Shown piece by piece: positions 35,378 to 45,302 of a stretch of DNA of 64,000 nucleotides. The stretch's first letter is position 1. Each line of letters begins with the position of its first letter. The notes beneath the pieces were generated by a model that worked only from the letters and a program-made list of their open reading frames with translations, was not told the origin of the DNA and did no database searches. The stretch spans positions 3,782,001-3,846,000 of the forward strand of contig NC_008009.1 of assembly GCF_000014005.1 (NCBI RefSeq), read 5' to 3'. The position numbers and the translations under genes were made by a program. The DNA comes from Candidatus Koribacter versatilis Ellin345 (GTDB lineage Bacteria > Acidobacteriota > Terriglobia > Terriglobales > Acidobacteriaceae).

Positions 35378-35504
35378 GGTGGCGTCGGGTTGGATGTTAA
35401 CGGACTTATGCGGCCATTGCCAGTGGAGAGTACCGCAAAGGTGCCGATTGAAACGTAGCGTTCACAATCTCGGCGATAGCCTCGTCTGCTAGCATTCCAT
35501 AACC

Positions 35505-36839
35505 ATGATTCGTAAGCTGCTGGTCCTCGCTCTGCTCCTTGCGCCGTTCTCCGGCGCCATGGAACGCCAAAATAACGCCGACTACCGTGCTCGGCGCCAG
35601 AAACTTGCCGCCGAATTGAAGGGCGGTGTTCTGGTGCTCTTCGCACCCACCGAGCCCTCCGCCGGAAACGCCACCAGCGGCTTTCGCCAGGACGATAACT
35701 TCTATTACCTCACCGGCTGGTCGGAGCCCGGCGCCGCGATCATGATCGCCGCCGAAGTCGTGGCGAAAGATGAGCATCCCGCGCGTGCCTATACGGAAGT
35801 GCTCTACCTTCCGGCGCACAACACCGTGCAGGAAAAGTGGACTGGCCCGAAACTCGGCCCTGAGAACCCGCAAGCCCGCGACCTCACCGGATTCGACCGC
35901 GTCGAACTGCTCGACAAAATGCGCGACGACATCGCCGACCTTCTCCAAAAGGATCCTCGTGCGCCGATCTATTCCGACATCTCGACTGGCGACGAAGTCT
36001 CGCCTTCCGCCGACGGACTAGCCTGGCTGAAACGCGCCAACGCGTTTCCCGTCGTCCGCTTCGCCGACTTCAAGCCGATCGTCAGCGACCAGCGCCGTGT
36101 TAAGGACGCTGGCGAAATCGAGTTGATCCGCAAAGGTACGAATGCCTCCATCGCTGGCCATTTGGCCGCATTCAAAGCCATACATCCCGGCGTAACCGAG
36201 CGCGAAATCGCCGCGCTGCAGATGTACGAGTTCGGCAAGCGCGGCTGCGAGCGACCGGCCTACGCGCCCATCGTCGGCTCCGGCTACAACGGCACCGTGC
36301 TGCACTACTCCGAAGATTCCGGCACGCTGAAAGATGGCGACCTCGTCGTCATGGACGTAGCTGGCGAATACAGCATGTACGCCTCCGACATCACCCGTAC
36401 GGCTCCGGTCAACGGCCATTTCACGGCCCGCCAGCGCGAGATCTATGAAATCGTCCTTGGCGCACAGCGCGCGGCCATCGAAGCATTCGTCTCAGGCAAG
36501 TCTGTGCTGCTCGGCAAGACTGACGACTCGCTCTACAAAGTCGCCTACGACTACATCAATACCCACGGCAAAGACCTGCACGGCGAGCCGTTAGGCAAGT
36601 ACTTCATCCACGGCCTCGGCCACTACGTTGGGCTTGAGGTCCACGACCCCGGTTCCTACGCCACGCCGTTGCAGCCAGGCATGGTCTTCACCATCGAACC
36701 GGGTGTTTATATCCCCGAAGAGAAGCTCGGCGTACGCATCGAAGATATTGTGTACGTTGACGCCAACGGCAAACTCGTGGACTACACCGCCGCGCTCCCG
36801 CACACCGTCGAAGAAGTCGAAAAGGCAATGAAGAAATAG
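35505..36839 (+). CDS. Secreted Xaa-Pro aminopeptidase (M24B)
   Basis: A 444-residue protein with a hydrophobic signal sequence (LLVLALLLAPFSGA), then the AMP_N domain (about 25-165) and the M24 pita-bread catalytic domain (about 185-440). Metal ligands lie in VMDVAGEY and ASDITRT (aspartates), HGLGHYVG (histidine), FTIEPGVY and GVRIEDIVY (glutamates). All are present, so it should be an active di-metal enzyme removing residues before proline, here exported to the periplasm. The CPBP gene starts 3 bp after its stop, which implies an operon. Confidence 0.92.
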   Translation: MIRKLLVLALLLAPFSGAMERQNNADYRARRQKLAAELKGGVLVLFAPTEPSAGNATSGFRQDDNFYYLTGWSEPGAAIMIAAEVVAKDEHPARAYTEVLYLPAHNTVQEKWTGPKLGPENPQARDLTGFDRVELLDKMRDDIADLLQKDPRAPIYSDISTGDEVSPSADGLAWLKRANAFPVVRFADFKPIVSDQRRVKDAGEIELIRKGTNASIAGHLAAFKAIHPGVTEREIAALQMYEFGKRGCERPAYAPIVGSGYNGTVLHYSEDSGTLKDGDLVVMDVAGEYSMYASDITRTAPVNGHFTARQREIYEIVLGAQRAAIEAFVSGKSVLLGKTDDSLYKVAYDYINTHGKDLHGEPLGKYFIHGLGHYVGLEVHDPGSYATPLQPGMVFTIEPGVYIPEEKLGVRIEDIVYVDANGKLVDYTAALPHTVEEVEKAMKK

Positions 36840-36842
36840 GCC

Positions 36843-37877
36843 ATGGATCCCCAATTTCCTCCCGACCAACCGATCGAAATCTCACCACAGTCGCCAACGC
36901 TCGATCCTGTGCTCGCACCTCCACCTCCTCCGCGCACGAACGCCTTCATCGGCCCGAACGGCCTGCGCGCGGGCTGGAAGTGGCTGATTTTCTTTCTCAT
37001 CTTCTGTGCCCTTATCTTCGGCATGGCTATGGTGGTGCGCTTGTTCATTCCCAGGTACACCCCCAACGATCGCAACCTAAAAGTCATGTTTGCGTTTGAA
37101 GTCATCCAGGCCGCGTGTGTGCTGCTCGCAACCGGCATCATGGCTAAACTCATCGACAAGAAGAAGTGGGGCTACTTCGGTCTCCCGCTCTCGCGTGCGT
37201 TCAACATCGAGTTCTGGTACGGAGCGATCGTGGGTTTCGGTGCGCTCGCGGTCCAGCTCGAAATCATGCATCTCGGCGGCTGGTTCGATTTCGGGCCGGT
37301 TGTACTGCATGGAGCCACTGCCCTGAAATTCGGCCTGTTCTGGGGCGCGTTCTTCCTCTGCGTCGGTCTTTTTGAAGAAGGCTTCCTGCGCGGCTACCCG
37401 CAGCGTGTGCTCACCAATGGCATGGGTTTCTGGCCGTCAGCCTTGTTGCTCTCTTTGCTCTTCGCCGGGCTGCACGTCGGCAACAAAGGCGAGAACCCCT
37501 TCGGCATCTTCATGGTCTTTGTGGACGGCATGGTGATGTGCTTCACCTTGTGGCGTACCGGAACCATGTGGTTCGCCGTCGGCAACCACGCCGCGTGGGA
37601 CTGGGCGCAGACCTACTTCTTCGGCACGCCCGACAGCGGTATGAAACCGATCGGCGCGCTCTTGTCGCCGTCGTTCCACGGCCCAACGCTCCTCAGCGGC
37701 GGCAATGCCGGTCCAGAAGGCAGCGTGCTCGTGCTTCTTTCGGAAACATTGATCGCGGTGTCGGTTGCGGTGGTCTATCGCGAAAGGAAATATCCGCTGC
37801 AAGAAGATGAAGCGCCCGCACAGCCTTCACCGGAGATCACGCCGACCATTGCGCCTTCGGCTTTTCCTACCGCGTAG
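36843..37877 (+). CDS. CPBP (CAAX-like) intramembrane metalloprotease
   Basis: A 344-residue membrane protein. A proline-rich cytosolic start (about 1-40) is followed by six to eight helices. The three signature motifs of the CPBP family are there: FEEGFLRGYPQ (EExxxR), LFAGLHVGN (FxxxH) and NHAAWDW (HxxxN/D). Members cleave prenylated or other membrane substrates, or serve in bacteriocin immunity. It is 3 bp downstream of the M24 peptidase gene. The last 11 bp overlap the convergent small gene at 37867. A second CPBP gene is at 55257. Confidence 0.88.
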   Translation: MDPQFPPDQPIEISPQSPTLDPVLAPPPPPRTNAFIGPNGLRAGWKWLIFFLIFCALIFGMAMVVRLFIPRYTPNDRNLKVMFAFEVIQAACVLLATGIMAKLIDKKKWGYFGLPLSRAFNIEFWYGAIVGFGALAVQLEIMHLGGWFDFGPVVLHGATALKFGLFWGAFFLCVGLFEEGFLRGYPQRVLTNGMGFWPSALLLSLLFAGLHVGNKGENPFGIFMVFVDGMVMCFTLWRTGTMWFAVGNHAAWDWAQTYFFGTPDSGMKPIGALLSPSFHGPTLLSGGNAGPEGSVLVLLSETLIAVSVAVVYRERKYPLQEDEAPAQPSPEITPTIAPSAFPTA

Positions 37878-38169
37878 CGGCGGTAGGATAGACCGCGGTC
37901 CCCGCCTGCGGTTCGTACACGCCCATTACCGCGTCCCAGTGCTCATTGCACACCAACCCGCGTTCTGAGCCATCGTGCGTACCGCGATGGCTCTCGTCGA
38001 TTACGCAGGGCGCGAATTTGAAGAGGGCGCGAATCGCCGCTAGCTCGAGATAGCAATCGAAGTACACCCACTCGCGGCAGTTCTTCGACCACGCCGCTCC
38101 GCGAAATGTCTCGCGGATGCCAACAGCAGCAATGGCTTCTTCCAGCGGATGCAGGTGTTCGCAAAGCAT
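37867..38169 (-). CDS. Conserved-looking small protein, unknown function
   Basis: A 100-residue soluble protein with ATG at 38169. It has four cysteines (LCEH, KNCREW, FDCYLE, APCVID) and one in GLVCNEHW, a pattern that may bind metal. Mixed helix content and a tail of PTAATR complete it. Composition and codon use look like a real gene rather than a shadow, and no better frame covers this stretch. I do not recognise the family. It converges on the CPBP gene (11-bp tail overlap) and is divergent from tmk. Confidence 0.6.
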   Translation of the reverse strand: MLCEHLHPLEEAIAAVGIRETFRGAAWSKNCREWVYFDCYLELAAIRALFKFAPCVIDESHRGTHDGSERGLVCNEHWDAVMGVYEPQAGTAVYPTAATR

Positions 38170-38274
38170 GGAACGCGAGTGTAGCAGGAACGCTCACCGA
38201 CATAGACCGGCGAGTATTTATTCGAGCCGTCACTCCTGCCACTGAGACCACCGCGTCCTCTGTGGTTAAATTGC

Positions 38275-38928
38275 ATGGTGAGTGCACGCGGAAAATTTCT
38301 GACCTTTGAAGGCCTCGACGGCTGCGGCAAGAGCACCCAAATGGAGATGCTCGCTGAAGTCTTGCGGCGCGATGGCATTGACGTCGTTACCACGCGCGAG
38401 CCGGGGGGCACCCCTACCGGCGAGAAAATCCGCAGCGTCATTCTCGACTCGAAGACGCGCTTCCTCCACCCAATGGCCGAGCTGGCACTGATGTTCGCCG
38501 CCCGCGCTCAGCATATCGCCGAGATCGTTCAGCCGTCGCTCGAAGCCGGCCGCTGGGTGCTTTGCGATCGCTTCACTGATTCATCCGAGGCTTACCAGGG
38601 CGGCGGCCGCCAGATGGGCAGCCAACTGATCCTCGACATGCACAAGATCGTCTGCGGCGACCTCTGGCCGGAGATGACCATCCTCATGGACTCCGACCCC
38701 GAGGCCAGCGTAGCTCGCGCCCGCCGCCGCAACCGGGCCAATGCCACCGACGGCGTGGATGAAAACCGCTTCGAGCGCGAGAAGATCGAGTTCTTCCAGC
38801 GCGTCCGCGACGCCTACAACGCCATCGCCGACCGCGAACCGCAGCGCGTGTACAAAGTGGATGCGCGTCGTTCCAAAGACGTGACGCACCCAGAGATCGT
38901 GCGCGCGGTCAGAGAGAGGATGGGTTAA
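38275..38928 (+). CDS. tmk: Thymidylate kinase
   Basis: A 217-residue dTMP kinase. The P-loop is EGLDGCGKST at residues 12-21, the DR motif is LCDRFTDSSEAYQGGGR, and TREPGGTPTGE is the family signature after strand 2. The LID region RRNRANATDGVDENRFE has the arginines typical of the type II enzyme. Length is standard. It overlaps nothing; a small membrane protein gene starts 2 bp after its stop. Confidence 0.96.
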   Translation: MVSARGKFLTFEGLDGCGKSTQMEMLAEVLRRDGIDVVTTREPGGTPTGEKIRSVILDSKTRFLHPMAELALMFAARAQHIAEIVQPSLEAGRWVLCDRFTDSSEAYQGGGRQMGSQLILDMHKIVCGDLWPEMTILMDSDPEASVARARRRNRANATDGVDENRFEREKIEFFQRVRDAYNAIADREPQRVYKVDARRSKDVTHPEIVRAVRERMG

Positions 38929-38930
38929 GC

Positions 38931-39245
38931 GTGGACGACCGATGGGCGCCAGTTTTGCTGATCGGAATTCCAGCAATTTTTGTCCTCGCTTACCTGTTAG
39001 CGTGGAGGAGCAAGAAGCCGACGCTCCGGGCAACTGCAACCATCGTGCTCTCAACAATCGTCGGACTGGCCATATTCTGGATCGGCATTCAAGCGATCTA
39101 CGTAGGCACTTACTACGTTCACTTCAGGAATGGGCCGCTGTGGCAGTGGATCGCTTTTGAAGTCGTCGCGATTGCAATCATAGTGTGCCTGGCGGTAGTC
39201 GTAACCCGCTCGTTTAAAAAACTGATCGCTGCGGATCGAAGTTAG
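38931..39245 (+). CDS. Small membrane protein downstream of tmk
   Basis: A 104-residue protein with GTG start at 38931, only 2 bp after the tmk stop. Three hydrophobic helices are seen (PVLLIGIPAIFVLAYLLAW, ATIVLSTIVGLAIFWIGIQA, AFEVVAIAIIVCLAVVV), with short polar ends. No family is recognised. Cotranscription with tmk is likely, and a strong terminator follows the stop. Confidence 0.65.
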   Translation: MDDRWAPVLLIGIPAIFVLAYLLAWRSKKPTLRATATIVLSTIVGLAIFWIGIQAIYVGTYYVHFRNGPLWQWIAFEVVAIAIIVCLAVVVTRSFKKLIAADRS

Positions 39246-39263
39246 GACTAGTAGCGCAACAAA

Positions 39264-39287
39264 AAGGCCGCTCCTTCGAGCGGCCTT
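39264..39287. terminator. Terminator between the tmk operon and rho
   Basis: AAGGCCGCTC, loop CTTC and GAGCGGCCTT form a ten-pair hairpin. It is flanked by an A-run on the left and CCTTCTT on the right, so it can work in both directions. Confidence 0.85.
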
Positions 39288-39332
39288 CCTTCTTGCAACC
39301 TCAGGGAGAACTTTCCACCGAACTCCTGTGGC

Positions 39333-40580
<1,248 letters not shown>

Positions 40581-40655
40581 GTTCACCTACGGGGAATATT
40601 GAAAAGGCGGGATGGGTACTACACGCTTCGCGCTGGGGGCGCGAGCGGGGCGCGC

Positions 40656-40871
40656 TTATGCAGCGCGCCTCTGTCCCTCAATCGCGTTCTTGGGTTCCAG
40701 TACAACCGAGTTCCGGTCGGAGCTGGCAATCTTGCTGAAAATTTCGTTGGTCGTGTCCTGAATGCGGGTCGCAGGACGGTGGAAGCGGCGCGTTGCCTTG
40801 GAGGCCAACTGGCACAGCATATAACGGTTGCGCAAAGTGTGTACAGCTTCAAAAACTAAGTTTGAACGCAT
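40656..40871 (-). CDS. rpoZ: RNA polymerase omega subunit
   Basis: A 71-residue protein matching the short acidobacterial omega subunit: RNRYMLCQLASKATRRFH then RIQDTTNEIFSKIA. Omega helps fold beta-prime and assemble RNA polymerase. The ATG at 40871 follows TAGGAGA at a suitable distance; a longer frame from 40916 is unsupported. The second half is shorter than in E. coli, which is usual for this group. It lies upstream of rho on the same strand, and the two probably form an operon. Confidence 0.82.
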   Translation of the reverse strand: MRSNLVFEAVHTLRNRYMLCQLASKATRRFHRPATRIQDTTNEIFSKIASSDRNSVVLEPKNAIEGQRRAA

Positions 40872-41424
40872 GAAATGTATGTCTCCTAACGTATGTATTT
40901 GACGGGAGCCGAGCATGAATGGCAGCGCTTATTTCCTATCTGTCCAGGCTGCCTAATTCAGCTTGTACGACTGGGGCGCTCTACCGCGGAGAACGGAATC
41001 CGGCAGTTCTTTAGATGCAAAACTACTGCCGACGTTTCGTTTTTTCTCCTCCGGCTCCTGCCTGACACTTGTTGTCACAAATATCAGGCGTTTCCGGCAT
41101 AACCGTATAAGACTGCTGTTACCACTTCCACTTTTCGGTGGATCCTGTAGGTTCTAAGGCCTAGATCAGGTAAGGGGTAGGTCGCTATGAAATCTACGCC
41201 AGAAAGCCGTACCTTAAAGGGCTTTGTGACCCACGTCAAGGGTAAAATCATACCCTCCCCGGAATCAATCACTTACGTGTAAGTATTTGTAGGAGTTAGG
41301 GTTAGTCCCACTTTAAGGGTATATCACCCGTATTCTCAGGTACCAAAGTAATGGGACGAGTTGGGGACGAGTCGTTGCCCAGCAAAAACCCTTATCTCCA
41401 CCTCGTCCCCACTCGCGAAATCCA
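40872..41424. other. Gene-free spacer with an inverted repeat
   Basis: About 550 bp between rpoZ and the 1245-residue protein, less GC-rich than the genes. No ORF is convincing. The rpoZ promoter must lie near 40900-41000, but I cannot pick it. An inverted repeat sits at 41357-41371 and 41402-41415 (CGAGTTGGGGACGAG with CTCGTCCCCACTCG, one bulge, 30-nt loop), just after the stop of the minus-strand gene. It could be a terminator stem or a relic. Confidence 0.45.
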
Positions 41425-44400
41425 TTACGGCGCCGCTTGATAGACCTCGGCGCTCGACAGCGGCCCCGCATCCTCCGCACCGCCGGTGATAAGCACCGTT
41501 CCGTCATTCAGCAGCGTGGCCGTGTGTAACCAGCGCGGCGTATTGAGGCTGCCCGCCCCAAGAAACGTTTGCGAAGTCGGATCGTAGACCTCGGCGTCTC
41601 CGATCGCTCCCGCTTGTTGGCTAAACCCACCGATGACGACCACCTTCCCGTTGCTCAACCGTGTTCCCGGCGAAGAAGTGCGTGCCACCGACAGGTCACC
41701 GACCGCCGAGAAGACTTTCGTGCCTGCGTTGCAAACCTGGGCCGATGGAATATCCACATCGCTCTCTCCGTCATAAATGGAGAGGCCATAGTTGAGAACG
41801 TTGCCGGACGAGAGCAGCACGGCGGTATCGCCAGCGAAGCCGTTAGCGATCGTTGCCGTGAACATGCCAGTTGCCGGATCGAATACTTCGAGATTTACGC
41901 CTGTTGCACTCGCGTCTTCGATAAAGAGCACTGTGCCATCGTTCAGAGCAACCGCTGCCCCACCTCCCGGATTCGTCATGTTCCCGTTGGTCGGTGTGAA
42001 GCTTCCAGACGCGGGATCGTACAACTCCGCACTCGTTGATGGACCGTTCTCATCCTCTCCGCCCGCGATGAGTACCTGTCCATTGCTCAATAGCGTTGCG
42101 GTATGGAAAGCGCGCGGGTGGTTCAACTTGCCGGTCGGTGTGAACGTCGAAGTGGACGGATCGTACAACTCCGCCGTCGCGGTCAACATGTACAGTCCCG
42201 TGCCCTGCGTTTGCCCACCCGCAATCAAAACCTTGCCGTTGGACAATAACGTTGCCGTGTGGAACTCGCGCGTTTGATTCATTACACCGGTCAGCGTGAA
42301 CGACGTAGCCACTGGATCGTAAAGCTCGGCCGAACGGAGAAGCGGGAATCCGCTGCCGTTCGAACTGCCTTGCCCACCCGTAACCAGCACAGTGCCGTCT
42401 TGCAGCAGTGTGGCAGCGTGGTTCTGTCGCGCGTCGTGGAGTGAACCTACCGGCACGAAGCTCGGAGCACCGACATTGACGGTGACGAAATTACTGCTCG
42501 TCGCTCCATAAGTCGCCTGGATCATCGATTGACCCTGGCCGACGGCCGTGTAGAGTCCGGTCGAATCGACCGTCAACACGGATGTATTGGAAGAAGTCCA
42601 TGTCGCAGCAGGCGTGATGTTCTGGGTTGTGGCATCGCTATACGTCGCGAGCGCCACGAACCGCTGCACGCTGTTTTGCGGCAAGGTCAAAGACGTTGGA
42701 GAAACAGCCAGGCTCGAAATAGTCTGCACCTTGAAGGTGCCAAGGTTGAAGTTGACCCCACTCACCCGCAGAGTCAGCGGGCCGGAGCCGGCCGGCGCTC
42801 CCGCAGGCACTGGGACTACGATCCGGTTTGGACCCCAACTAGACGCCGTTGCCGGAGTTCCATTGAACGAAATCTGGCTCCCACCCTGGGTGTTTCCAAA
42901 GTTCGTTCCGGAGATCACAACCGGCACTCCTGCCACGCCATACATTGGCGTCGCGCCGCTCACCGTCGGTGTCGGCAGCACCGTGAAGTTCCTGCCATTG
43001 CTGATGAGATTGGACGTGGTCGTTACAACCACGTTCCCCGACGTTGCGCCGTTTGGCACTGACGTATGAATTTGCGTTCCACTCGAGGAAGTGACCGCAG
43101 CCGTCACGCCGTTAAAGAACGTCACCGTAGGCGTTGATCCGAAGTTGTTTCCGTTGATCGTCACCAGGGTCCCAACCACGCCGGATGTCACCGACAAGCT
43201 GGTGATACTCGGTGCCGCCTGCGACGAAACAACCTGGCTCACCGTCGCCGAGTTCGCGGCGTTGTAGTTCAGATTGCCGCTATACGCAGCCACGATCGAG
43301 TGCGTGCCGACGGAAAAATTGCTCGTCGTGTAGGTCGCGCTAAGGTCAGGCGGCGCTATGGGAGAACCAAGGTTGCTGCCGTTGTCCTTGAATTGAATCG
43401 TTGCACTGTTGGCGGACACGGCGTTATTCGGAAGCGTCGCCGTGCAAGTCACCGATTGCCCATTTCCTGACGGATTCGGAGAGCAAGTGAGCGCCACCGT
43501 AGGCGTCACTTTGCCGACAACTTGAGAAATCGTCGGTGAATTCGACGGACTATAGTTGGAATCCCCATCATAAGCGCCGGTGATCGGATGCGTGCCTGCC
43601 GTCAACACTGGGGTTGTAAGCGTTGCCGTGTACGCAATTGCGTTTGTCACGCCAGTTCCGGTCGTCACAACGTAGGGGCCCGCGACATTGCCTGTTTCGT
43701 ACTGCGCGCCCCACATCAGGATCGAGAACGCGGTGTTGCTGCTTGCCGCGGAATAGAGCAGGAACTGTTTCAACGCGGTACCGTTGCCCGTTGCCGTCAC
43801 GGCGCAGCGTGTCCATGTTGTCGTCACATTGCATGGGGCGGCGGCGCCGACGTTGGCGAACACTCGTAGCGCAATCGGTGTCGTTGCCTTAACCCACACC
43901 GATGCCGTGTAGATTTGCCCGGATACCGTCGGCGTGTTCGGCGAGGAGTTCGCATAGACGCGATAGCTCCCTGCGGTTCCCGCGCCGTTGTACGCAACTT
44001 GGGTTGCAGTATTCGTTCCGTTCGGGGCCGCTCCAGCGTTGGCAGTCAGGGTCACGCCGGCGGTCTTGAACCAACTCGCGGATGACTCAGAGTAACCCAG
44101 TGAGTTGTTGCCGCTTGTGATTGTTACCGCTCCGCCTCCGATGCTTGAGTCGCCATCGTTGAACGTAATCGTGCCCGTGGGCTCCGCTCCATTCGAAAAC
44201 ACCTGGTCCGTGAACGTCACGGATTGACCATAAGCAGTCGGATTCACGCTCGCGTACAAGCCATGAAACGAATTCCCTGAATTGACGGTGTGCAATAGGA
44301 TTTGCGATGTGGACGGATTGAAATTGGAATCTCCACTGTAGGCGGCGGTGATCGAATGCGCTCCCGCAGTTAGTACTGAGGTCGTCAGGGCTGCCACATA

Positions 44401-45162
44401 AGCCGTCCCGTTGGTCACGCCTGTTCCTGAAGTCGAGACGTACGGCCCGGTAACGGTTCCCGTTTCGTACTGCGCGCCCCACACGAATATCGAAAACGTT
44501 GCGTTACTGCTGGCCGCCGAATAGATCAGGAATTGCTTCAGCGAAGTCCCGTTGCCGGTTGCTGTCACGGCACAGCGTGTCCACGTTGTCGTCACATTGC
44601 AGGCAGCAGGCGTTCCCACGTTGGCTGACACTCGCAGCGCGATCGGCGCCGCCGCCTTCACCCACACCGATGCCGTGTAGGTCTGGCCGGACACCGTCGG
44701 CGTGTTCGGCGAAGAGTTCACATAGACGCGATAACTGCCCGCCGCTCCTGCGCCGTTATAAACAACCTGGGTTGCAGTGTTCGTTCCGTTCGGAGCACCC
44801 CCAGCGTTTGCAGTCAGAGTTACACCGGCGGTCTTAAACCAACTCGCAGGAGTCTCCGAAAAGCCCAGCGAATTGTCGGCCGTAGTGATCGTCGCGACCG
44901 CTCCGGCTCCGAGCGTCGATCCGCCGTCGTTGAACGTGACCGTGCCGGTCGGCGCTAATCCAGTTGAAAACACCTGGTCCGTGAACGTAACGGATTGCCC
45001 GTAACGAGATGGATTGGGATTGGAAAAGAGCACGTTAGAAGAGGCGGACTGCGCCGTCGCCGTCACACTTGCCAGCAGAAGCACCGGGATTGTCTGGAAA
45101 ATAGCAGAAGAACGAAAAGCTTGGCGCACGACGGCGGCCAACCGCGGAAGTACAGCGTGCAT
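41425..45162 (-). CDS. Giant secreted protein: Ig-like, nested CBM-like, TIG and Kelch domains
   Basis: A 1245-residue exported protein with a signal region (VLLLASVTATAQS). Two units of about 250 residues each contain a bacterial Ig-like domain (QSVTFTDQVFS...GTVTFNDGG) that is interrupted by a module of about 155 residues (90-247 and 347-507) and then resumes (AGAHSITAAYSGDSNF). The module looks like the phage/adhesin carbohydrate-binding type, ending in FVWGAQYETGTVTGPYV. A plain Ig-like domain (about 550-645), two TIG/IPT domains (about 648-812), a Big_2-like domain (about 815-900) and Kelch-type propeller repeats (about 900-1245; HTATLLSNGKVLIAGG) follow. It is probably a cell-surface or released glycan-binding protein. 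The ribosome site is AGAGGAGA. The two units are alike at DNA level, a sign of recent duplication. Confidence 0.87.
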   Translation of the reverse strand: MHAVLPRLAAVVRQAFRSSAIFQTIPVLLLASVTATAQSASSNVLFSNPNPSRYGQSVTFTDQVFSTGLAPTGTVTFNDGGSTLGAGAVATITTADNSLGFSETPASWFKTAGVTLTANAGGAPNGTNTATQVVYNGAGAAGSYRVYVNSSPNTPTVSGQTYTASVWVKAAAPIALRVSANVGTPAACNVTTTWTRCAVTATGNGTSLKQFLIYSAASSNATFSIFVWGAQYETGTVTGPYVSTSGTGVTNGTAYVAALTTSVLTAGAHSITAAYSGDSNFNPSTSQILLHTVNSGNSFHGLYASVNPTAYGQSVTFTDQVFSNGAEPTGTITFNDGDSSIGGGAVTITSGNNSLGYSESSASWFKTAGVTLTANAGAAPNGTNTATQVAYNGAGTAGSYRVYANSSPNTPTVSGQIYTASVWVKATTPIALRVFANVGAAAPCNVTTTWTRCAVTATGNGTALKQFLLYSAASSNTAFSILMWGAQYETGNVAGPYVVTTGTGVTNAIAYTATLTTPVLTAGTHPITGAYDGDSNYSPSNSPTISQVVGKVTPTVALTCSPNPSGNGQSVTCTATLPNNAVSANSATIQFKDNGSNLGSPIAPPDLSATYTTSNFSVGTHSIVAAYSGNLNYNAANSATVSQVVSSQAAPSITSLSVTSGVVGTLVTINGNNFGSTPTVTFFNGVTAAVTSSSGTQIHTSVPNGATSGNVVVTTTSNLISNGRNFTVLPTPTVSGATPMYGVAGVPVVISGTNFGNTQGGSQISFNGTPATASSWGPNRIVVPVPAGAPAGSGPLTLRVSGVNFNLGTFKVQTISSLAVSPTSLTLPQNSVQRFVALATYSDATTQNITPAATWTSSNTSVLTVDSTGLYTAVGQGQSMIQATYGATSSNFVTVNVGAPSFVPVGSLHDARQNHAATLLQDGTVLVTGGQGSSNGSGFPLLRSAELYDPVATSFTLTGVMNQTREFHTATLLSNGKVLIAGGQTQGTGLYMLTATAELYDPSTSTFTPTGKLNHPRAFHTATLLSNGQVLIAGGEDENGPSTSAELYDPASGSFTPTNGNMTNPGGGAAVALNDGTVLFIEDASATGVNLEVFDPATGMFTATIANGFAGDTAVLLSSGNVLNYGLSIYDGESDVDIPSAQVCNAGTKVFSAVGDLSVARTSSPGTRLSNGKVVVIGGFSQQAGAIGDAEVYDPTSQTFLGAGSLNTPRWLHTATLLNDGTVLITGGAEDAGPLSSAEVYQAAP

Positions 45163-45302
45163 GAGGGGTGTCTCCTCTAGAAGAGCGTGGTCATACTAAT
45201 CGGCACTTTAGGGTTGGTAAAGATAAAGTTCCCTAAAGATTTGTATGGGTTGCAAAACGACGCATGGGGGTGCGTCGCGGTGATCTCTAGCTCGAAATGA
45301 AG

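Noticed and set aside
33923-35458. Long open frame on the plus strand (511 codons)
   Set aside because: Antisense shadow of sthA, a clear flavoprotein; composition is typical of reverse-strand frames in GC-rich DNA.
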